From Clostridium manihotivorum (GTDB taxonomy: Bacteria > Bacillota > Clostridia > Clostridiales > Clostridiaceae): 64,000 bases of DNA. Positions 58,238-64,000 of this stretch are shown piece by piece. The stretch covers positions 6,155,776-6,219,775 of the forward strand of contig NZ_CP025746.1 of assembly GCF_004015185.1 (NCBI RefSeq), given 5' to 3'. Under the pieces are notes generated by a model. It searched no databases. It saw only the letters and a program-made list of their open reading frames with translations, and was not told the origin of the DNA. Both the position numbers and the translations under genes were made by a program. Positions within the stretch are counted from its first letter, which is position 1, and the number at the start of each line of letters is the position of its first letter.

Positions 58238-58337
58238 GGGAACCTATATGAAAACTTAATTTATACTTGTTATAAAATCCAGGCTTCTGGGGATTTTGTG
58301 GCATGTATAAATTAATAGTTGAAGTTGGTTCCCTATA
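58234..58337. repeat. Palindromic element R1b2 (tandem)
   Basis: 104 bases. Ends TATAG-GGAACCT-ATATGA (left) and, reversed, TATAG-GGAACCA-ACTTCA (right). Nearly identical to R1a at 37 kb in opposite orientation. 26 bases past the cinA stop. Confidence 0.85.
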
Positions 58338-58363
58338 TAGATATTTTCGTAAACTTATATTAC

Positions 58364-59608
58364 TTAAACATAGTTTCTGTTAAGTAATTCTCTTCTAAGC
58401 CAATCTAGAGCATTCATCATGGCCCTTTGTCTAACCTTTTCTCTTGACCCTTGGAAATTAAACTTTCTTACTAAAGTATTCCCATCTATATATATACCCA
58501 TATATACTAATCCTACAGGTTTGTCATCTGTACCACCGCCAGGACCTGCTATTCCTGTTGTAGATATACCAACTTTTGTACCTGCAGCTTTAGCTATGCC
58601 TTCAGCCATTTCTCTGGCAGTCTCTTCACTTACAGCTCCATACTTATCTAAGGTCTCTTCTTTAACTCCTAGCCTTTTCATCTTACTTTCATTAGAATAA
58701 GTTACTGCACCTTCTAAAAACACTTCAGATATACCTGGATAATTTATTAGGTTTGCTGCCACAAGCCCTCCTGTACAGGATTCTGCTGTAGCTATAGTAA
58801 GCTTATTTCTAACAAGAAGCTCTGCTACTACATGCTCTAAGGTAGTTTCACCCTCACCATATATATTATCTCCAAGTTTTTCTCTTATCTTGTCTTCAAC
58901 AGGCTTTATTAAGTTTTTAGCTTCTTCTTCGTCTTTAGCCTTAGCGGTTATTCTAAGAGTTACATCTATTTCCTTAGCATAAGGAGCTACTGTTGGATTG
59001 GTCTGCCCATTTATTATGTCCGCGATTTCTTCAGCCATAAAACCTTCTCCTATGCCAAAGATTCTTAAAACCTTAGATACTAACACAGTGTCAGTATATT
59101 GCTTAAGATAAGGTATCACATGGTTCATAAACATAGGCTTCATTTCTTTAGGTGGTCCTGGAAGAACTACTATCATCTTATTATCTTTTTTTAATACAGC
59201 TCCTGGCGCTGTACCATTAGGATTAGGAAGAACTACCGCATCCTTTGGGAAATAAGCCTGCTTAGCATTACTTCCTTCCATTGCTCTTCCGTTTTTATTG
59301 AAGTAAGCCTCTATAGACTTCCAAGATTCCTCATGGACAACTAATTCCTGACCAAAGAACTTAGCAGCAGTTTCCTTGGTTAAATCATCAGGAGTTGGCC
59401 CAAGGCCTCCTGTAGCAACTATCAAATCACAGTTTTCAAAAGCATCGCTAAAGGCTTTAAGCATCCTTTCCTCATTGTCTCCAACCACAGTTTGATGATA
59501 CACATCTATGCCAACAGCAGCTAGTTCCTTAGCTAAAAACTGAGCATTGGTATTTACTATATCACCTAATAACAGTTCTGTTCCTACGGAAATTATTTCT
59601 GCTCTCAT
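58364..59608 (-). CDS. cinA: CinA: competence/damage-inducible protein, NMN amidohydrolase
   Basis: 414 aa, full two-domain form. N-terminal MoaB-like domain with ATGGLGPTPDDLT (about 65-77), whose family enzymes hydrolyse ADP-ribose-type substrates. C-terminal NMN deamidase domain with TAESCTGGLVA and TTGIAGPGGGTDDKPVGLVY. Works in NAD recycling in the cytoplasm. AAGGAG precedes ATG. It lies 59 bases after metH and is probably co-transcribed; the reason for the pairing is not evident. Confidence 0.95.
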   Translation of the reverse strand: MRAEIISVGTELLLGDIVNTNAQFLAKELAAVGIDVYHQTVVGDNEERMLKAFSDAFENCDLIVATGGLGPTPDDLTKETAAKFFGQELVVHEESWKSIEAYFNKNGRAMEGSNAKQAYFPKDAVVLPNPNGTAPGAVLKKDNKMIVVLPGPPKEMKPMFMNHVIPYLKQYTDTVLVSKVLRIFGIGEGFMAEEIADIINGQTNPTVAPYAKEIDVTLRITAKAKDEEEAKNLIKPVEDKIREKLGDNIYGEGETTLEHVVAELLVRNKLTIATAESCTGGLVAANLINYPGISEVFLEGAVTYSNESKMKRLGVKEETLDKYGAVSEETAREMAEGIAKAAGTKVGISTTGIAGPGGGTDDKPVGLVYMGIYIDGNTLVRKFNFQGSREKVRQRAMMNALDWLRRELLNRNYV

Positions 59609-59667
59609 GTTTCTCCTTCTTTCTTTTATATAAGCTTTTTAGTTACAAGTTATTTTTAAAAAGTAGT

Positions 59668-62600
59668 TTACTCACTATACTTTCCATGCAAGTAGTTATT
59701 TAACCTCTTTTCCACTGAATTTATTGGTTCATTAATTCTGCTACAGTAATCCACTATTTGATCCTTTGAAAACTTAAATGAATCAAAGTACTTTGAATGC
59801 TTCGATCCAAAATACAATCCGCATACAGAAGCAACTGGATCCATCATATAGCTTTCAGTTAGCTTAGCCCCTGTTCTATCAGTGGCTTTTAAAATCTTGA
59901 AAGCTTTTTCAATCTGCTTTTGATCCTTTAATGAAGGATATCCAAAGGCTGGTCTTATCCCTCTATACTTAGCTTGGAATAGTTCCTTTTTAGTAATGTT
60001 CTCCTGCTTATCATAACCCCAATAAACTTTTCTTATGTCTTCATGAAGTTTTTCTGCTGCTGCTTCTGCTAACCTATCACATAATAGTTTAAGCATTATG
60101 GCCTTAAAATCTTCTCCATCCTTTTTAAGTTCCTCTTCATACTTATAGACTTCAGTACCAGCAGTGACTAAAAAGCTTCCTATATAGTCAGTTTTGCCAC
60201 TTTCCTTTGGAGCTATAAAGTCTGATAAGCACATATACCTTTCTTCCTTAAGCTTCTTTTGCTGGCGAAGGAAATTAAAAGTTTCAACTTCTTTACCAGC
60301 TTCATCATATAAAACAACATCATCTCCTATGGCGTTGCACTTAAATATGCCAAATACTCCTCTAGGATATATCTTATTGTTTTCTTCCAGCTCATCAAGC
60401 ATATTGTTAGCTTCTTCAAATAGCTTCTTGGCTTCTTCTCCATATAACTTATCCTCAAGTATTTCAGGATAAGTTTTCTTCATCTCCCAAGCAATGAAGA
60501 AGAAAGTCCAATCTATATATTCTCTTAATTCCTTAACTGTGTAGCTAACTTCTTTTACTCCTAGGAATTCTGGAACATCTATTGTTTCTTTATCCCAATT
60601 AATTCTGAACTTATTATTTCTAGCTTCCTCTAAAGGTATATTTTCTGTAGTGACTAATTGTTTGTAGTTATCCCTTATATCTTTGTACTCATTATTTATA
60701 TTCTCCAAATAGGTTGCCTTATCCTTCATAAGCTCTTTCATAATTTCTACTGTCTTTGAAGCATCTCCTCCATATATAACACCGTTACTATAGTTAGGCG
60801 CTATCTTTAAAGCAGTATGGATCTTAGAAGTTGTAGCTCCACCAATTAATAAGGGTATATCAAAACCTTGCTTTTCCATCTCTTCTGCTACATGAGCCAT
60901 CTCTTCAAGAGAAGGAGTAATAAGACCGCTTAGCCCTATAGCGTCAACCTTTTCTTCCTTAGCCACTCTCAGTATCTCTTCACAAGGAACCATAACCCCT
61001 AAATCTATTATTTCGAAGTTATTACAACCTAATACTACCCCAACTATATTCTTACCTATATCGTGAACATCGCCTTTTACCGTAGCTAGCAGTATCTTTC
61101 CAGCCTTGCTTTGTGCTTCAGAGTTGTCTTGCCTTATATATGGAAGTAATATCTCCACAGCTTTTTTCATAACTCTAGCTGATTTCACCACCTGTGGCAA
61201 AAACATCTTTCCGTCTCCGAATAAATCTCCAACTATCTTCATGCCGTCCATAAGTGGTCCTTCAATAATATTAAGTGCTTTCTGGCTGATAGACCTTGCT
61301 TCTTCTAAGTCCTCTTCAAGATATTCACTGATTCCTTTTACTATGGAATAACTTAATCTTTTTTCTACCGCATCACTTCTCCAAAGTTTTATCTTCTCAT
61401 CCTGCTTCTCTTCACTGTTTCTATGCTTATCAGCAAACTCTAACAGCTCTTCCTTAGCTCCGTTTCTTTTATTAAGCACCACATCTTCTACTAATTCTAA
61501 CGCATCCTTAGGTATATCATCATAGATTCTTATCATTCCAGGATTAACTATTCCCATGTCCATACCTGCTTTTATTGCATGATATAAGAATACGGAATGC
61601 ATCATCTCTCTTACAAAGTTGTTTCCTCTAAAGGAAAAGCTTAAGTTTGATACTCCTCCTGAAACCTTGGTATAAGGTAGATTTTCCTTAATCCACTTTG
61701 TAGCATTTATAAAATCTAAGGCGTAGTTATCATGCTCATCAATACCCGTTGCTATAGCTAGTATATTAGGGTCAAATATTATATCCTCAGCTGGAAAGCC
61801 TACCTTCTCCGTTAATATGTCATAGGCTCTTTTGCATATCTGAATCTTTCTATCAAAATTATCCGCCTGACCTTTTTCGTCAAAGGCCATTATAACAGCT
61901 GCGGCACCAAAGTTCTTTATTATAGAAGCCCTTCTTATAAACTCCTCTTCACCTTCTTTTAGTGATATGGAGTTTACTATACACTTTCCACCGATAGACT
62001 TTAGCCCTTCAGTTATAACTTCCCACCTAGAAGAATCTATCATCACCGGTTTGCAAGCAATCTCTGGTTCAGCTGCTAGAAGTCTTAGAAAGTGTGACAT
62101 TTCTTCTTTTCCATCAAGCAACCCGTCATCAAAGTTTATGTCCAGGACTTGTGCTCCATTTTCTACTTGCTCTCTAGCTATAACTAGTGCTTCATCATAC
62201 CTTTTCTCTCTTATTAATCTAGCAAATTTAGCTGATCCAGCAACATTTAACCTTTCACCTATATTAATAAAGTTATTTTCTTCTCTTGCCTCTAATAGTT
62301 CTAGCCCTGCGTAAGTACTAACCTTATCTACTATAGGTAATATCCTTGGACTATATCGCTTAGCTAAAGAACTTATTGCCTTTATATGCTCTGGAGTTGT
62401 TCCACAGCAGCCGCCAACTATATTTAAGCACTTATCCTCAAATAGCTCCTTTAAATAACTGCAAGTTATTTCTGGAGTTTCATCATACTCTCCAAGTATA
62501 TTAGGCAATCCGGCATTTGGGTATAAAGATACATATAAAGCTTCCTTCTTAGCTAATTCTTTTACAAATGGTATAAGCTCTTTTGCTCCAAAGGAGCAGT

Positions 62601-63339
62601 TAAGGCCTATGGATATAACATAATCGCTTCTCATAGAGGCAGTAAAAGCTTCTAAGGTCTGGCCTGATAAAAGTCTGCCGCCCCTATCATTTATAGTACC
62701 TGAAAGCATTATGGGAACTTGCTTATTCTTTTCACTAAATACTGACTCTGCAGCAACTAAGGCAGCTCTAGCATTTAAATGATCAAATATAGTCTCTATG
62801 AGAAGTACATCTACTCCTCCATCCATTAGGCCTTCTATCTGAACTTTATAAGACTCAACTACCTGCTCAAAGGTAACACTTCTAAAAGATGGATTTTCAA
62901 CATCTGGCGACATTGATAAGGTCTTATTTGTTGGTCCTATAGAACCTGCCACGAACTTTAGACTTGTCTCAGTTGATAAACTGTCAGCTACTTCTCTTGC
63001 GATCTTTGCCCCACTATAATTAAGATCGTATACTAATTCTTGTTGTCCGTAATCTTCTTGAGATATGATATTACTATTAAAAGTATTTGTTTCTATTACA
63101 TCTGCGCCAGCTTCCAAATAAGCTTTGTGTATACTCTTTATTATCTCCGGTTGTGTCAAAACCAGTATATCATTATTGCCTTTTTGCTCAATAGCTGCAT
63201 CTTTAAATAAGGTTCCTCTAAAGTCTTCTTCCTTAAGCTTATAAGACTGTATCATTGTTCCCATCGCCCCATCAAGAACTAAGATTTTTTCCTGTAAGCT
63301 CTCTATAAACTTATTATTTTTGAATAATTGCCCCCTCAT
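59668..63339 (-). CDS. metH: Cobalamin-dependent methionine synthase
   Basis: 1223 aa. Transfers methyl from methyltetrahydrofolate to homocysteine. Domains: homocysteine/zinc (about 10-325; LNCSFGA and GGCCGTTPEH zinc Cys), pterin (about 345-610), B12 cap and Rossmann (about 640-880; DVHDIGKNIV with the cobalt His) and a reactivation domain (about 910-1215; RGIRPAFGYPS). The usual PGYPxC segment is FGYPSL here. ATG 63339 is preferred over TTG 63351, since TTGGAGGTAG is the ribosome binding site. No S-box or B12 riboswitch is visible upstream; an R1 repeat lies in the leader region. Confidence 0.96.
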   Translation of the reverse strand: MRGQLFKNNKFIESLQEKILVLDGAMGTMIQSYKLKEEDFRGTLFKDAAIEQKGNNDILVLTQPEIIKSIHKAYLEAGADVIETNTFNSNIISQEDYGQQELVYDLNYSGAKIAREVADSLSTETSLKFVAGSIGPTNKTLSMSPDVENPSFRSVTFEQVVESYKVQIEGLMDGGVDVLLIETIFDHLNARAALVAAESVFSEKNKQVPIMLSGTINDRGGRLLSGQTLEAFTASMRSDYVISIGLNCSFGAKELIPFVKELAKKEALYVSLYPNAGLPNILGEYDETPEITCSYLKELFEDKCLNIVGGCCGTTPEHIKAISSLAKRYSPRILPIVDKVSTYAGLELLEAREENNFINIGERLNVAGSAKFARLIREKRYDEALVIAREQVENGAQVLDINFDDGLLDGKEEMSHFLRLLAAEPEIACKPVMIDSSRWEVITEGLKSIGGKCIVNSISLKEGEEEFIRRASIIKNFGAAAVIMAFDEKGQADNFDRKIQICKRAYDILTEKVGFPAEDIIFDPNILAIATGIDEHDNYALDFINATKWIKENLPYTKVSGGVSNLSFSFRGNNFVREMMHSVFLYHAIKAGMDMGIVNPGMIRIYDDIPKDALELVEDVVLNKRNGAKEELLEFADKHRNSEEKQDEKIKLWRSDAVEKRLSYSIVKGISEYLEEDLEEARSISQKALNIIEGPLMDGMKIVGDLFGDGKMFLPQVVKSARVMKKAVEILLPYIRQDNSEAQSKAGKILLATVKGDVHDIGKNIVGVVLGCNNFEIIDLGVMVPCEEILRVAKEEKVDAIGLSGLITPSLEEMAHVAEEMEKQGFDIPLLIGGATTSKIHTALKIAPNYSNGVIYGGDASKTVEIMKELMKDKATYLENINNEYKDIRDNYKQLVTTENIPLEEARNNKFRINWDKETIDVPEFLGVKEVSYTVKELREYIDWTFFFIAWEMKKTYPEILEDKLYGEEAKKLFEEANNMLDELEENNKIYPRGVFGIFKCNAIGDDVVLYDEAGKEVETFNFLRQQKKLKEERYMCLSDFIAPKESGKTDYIGSFLVTAGTEVYKYEEELKKDGEDFKAIMLKLLCDRLAEAAAEKLHEDIRKVYWGYDKQENITKKELFQAKYRGIRPAFGYPSLKDQKQIEKAFKILKATDRTGAKLTESYMMDPVASVCGLYFGSKHSKYFDSFKFSKDQIVDYCSRINEPINSVEKRLNNYLHGKYSE

Positions 63340-63375
63340 TGCTACCTCCAAATAATCTTATTATTGTATCTTATG

Positions 63376-63481
63376 TATAGAGTTCCTAACTCAACTATTA
63401 ATTTATAAGTGCCCTAAAATCTCCAAAAGCCTGGGTTTTAGCACAGGTATAAATCAAGTTTCGATATAGGAACTCTTTATA
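63376..63481. repeat. Palindromic element R1c, upstream of metH
   Basis: 106 bases. Left TATAG-AGTTCCT-AACTCA; right reversed TATAA-AGAGTTCCT-ATATCG; 10-bp perfect pairing of AGAGTTCCTA with TAGGAACTCT. Body as in R1a. 37 bases upstream of the metH start. Confidence 0.8.
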
Positions 63482-63497
63482 TAAATATTATACTATA

Positions 63498-63526
63498 ATA
63501 CTTAGTTATCATACAGAACTAAGTAT
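63498..63526. promoter_or_regulatory. Short inverted repeat upstream of metH
   Basis: ATACTTAGTT and AACTAAGTAT, 9-base spacer. Possible operator; no known consensus recognised. Confidence 0.3.
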
Positions 63527-63673
63527 ATCTATGTACCAATTCATAGTAAATTTTATACTTTCTAGTGTTCCTCTAAGAATCTAGAATGCTTTAAAAATAC
63601 ACCTAGTATGGAGCTAGTACATCAGATATACCAGGCCCCTGCTAAATATAAATTCCCATAGAAATAAATAAAG

Positions 63674-63705
63674 CTGCTCATCGTAAATATAATTACGATG
63701 AGCAG
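63674..63705 (-). terminator. Terminator of the right-edge gene
   Basis: CTGCTCATCGTAA (63674-63686) is exactly complementary to TTACGATGAGCAG (63693-63705). Confidence 0.75.
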
Positions 63706-63854
63706 TATTTGAAAAATTCCTTTTCTCAATGCTTACATAGAGAATCAGACAGTTTTTATTTGTGAGAAGGGATACAAATAAAAACTGATAAAAGTTTTTG
63801 TTAAGTAATTATTTTAGAAATATTCAAAGTAAGCTATGTATGAGAAAAAAGAAT

Positions 63855-63995
63855 TTATTGCCCAGTGCCTTGTTTTACAGATAATCTTTTTCTATTTCTA
63901 TTACTATTCTTAGGTTCTTCATCAGTTAGTGCTGTATCCCAATTTGACTTAAGTTTTCTAGTTAACTTGTTGTCCATCTGACTATCCTTTGGCAT
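63855..63995 (-). CDS. Small hydrophilic protein or C-terminus of a gene cut by the window edge
   Basis: 46 codons from ATG 63995 to a stop at 63855, rich in Lys, Arg, Asn, Asp (MPKDSQMDNKLTRKL, then RNRKRLSVKQ). The frame remains open to the window end, so ATG may be internal. Followed by a terminator at 63674. Function unknown. Confidence 0.45.
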   Translation of the reverse strand: MPKDSQMDNKLTRKLKSNWDTALTDEEPKNSNRNRKRLSVKQGTGQ

Positions 63996-64000
63996 AGTTT

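Overview
The window is chromosomal DNA from a low-GC, spore-forming-type anaerobe, most likely Clostridium sensu stricto or a close relative. The evidence is the AT-rich sequence, strong AGGAGG-type ribosome binding sites, a group-B-like [FeFe] hydrogenase, a yjdF gene with its RNA element, and clostridial-type small genes (DUF6440, DUF2812/PadR).

Layout. 0-3.6 kb: hydrogenase, PAP2 phosphatase and HAD phosphatase on the + strand. 3.8-9.9 kb: a surface-polysaccharide cluster (flippase on +; GT2, GT4, a polytopic membrane protein and a secreted protein on -). 10.2-12.1 kb: a parvulin isomerase, then a structured gene-less segment that looks like an IS200/IS605-type relic, then a thiol peroxidase. 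12.3-17.6 kb: one rRNA operon on the - strand (16S-23S-5S-tRNA-Phe) with its promoter and processing stems. 18-23.2 kb: L-lactate dehydrogenase, an IS630 element with a frameshift, uracil-DNA glycosylase and an IS4-type element. 23.3-24 kb: a small membrane protein and a second tRNA-Phe. 24.3-36.9 kb: one long - strand operon joining an exported 788-aa protein, an ABC-2 exporter, a coiled-coil membrane protein, a MoxR ATPase, a DUF58 protein and two von Willebrand A (VWA) membrane proteins. 37.4-49.6 kb: L,D-transpeptidase, Sir2 deacylase, yjdF with its RNA element, DUF4272, DUF3237, DUF6440, PadR/DUF2812, an ACT protein, a lipoprotein and a radical SAM protein. 49.8-52.9 kb: two paralogous loci for a tiny membrane protein, with conserved structured leaders and terminators, separated by Uma2, GNAT and a Cys-rich small protein. 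53.3-63.3 kb: ABC-F ATPase, an orphan PotD lipoprotein, a CPBP protease, and cinA with metH.

The most unusual signal is a family of about 100-bp palindromic intergenic elements, at least nine copies here, all in gaps between genes. Their ends read TATAG, then about 7 variable bases, then ACTTCA. The variable block differs between copies but usually matches between the two ends of one copy. Two pairs are tandem. One copy (37115-37218) has unlike ends that match the two inner ends of the tandem pair at 58 kb. The second candidate is the duplicated small-membrane-protein locus: leader and terminator are more conserved than the coding part, the leader folds over the ribosome binding site, and two short upstream reading frames stay open in both copies.

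All assignments come from reading motifs by eye. No database or folding program was used, so family names are recognition calls and RNA structures are hand-paired.
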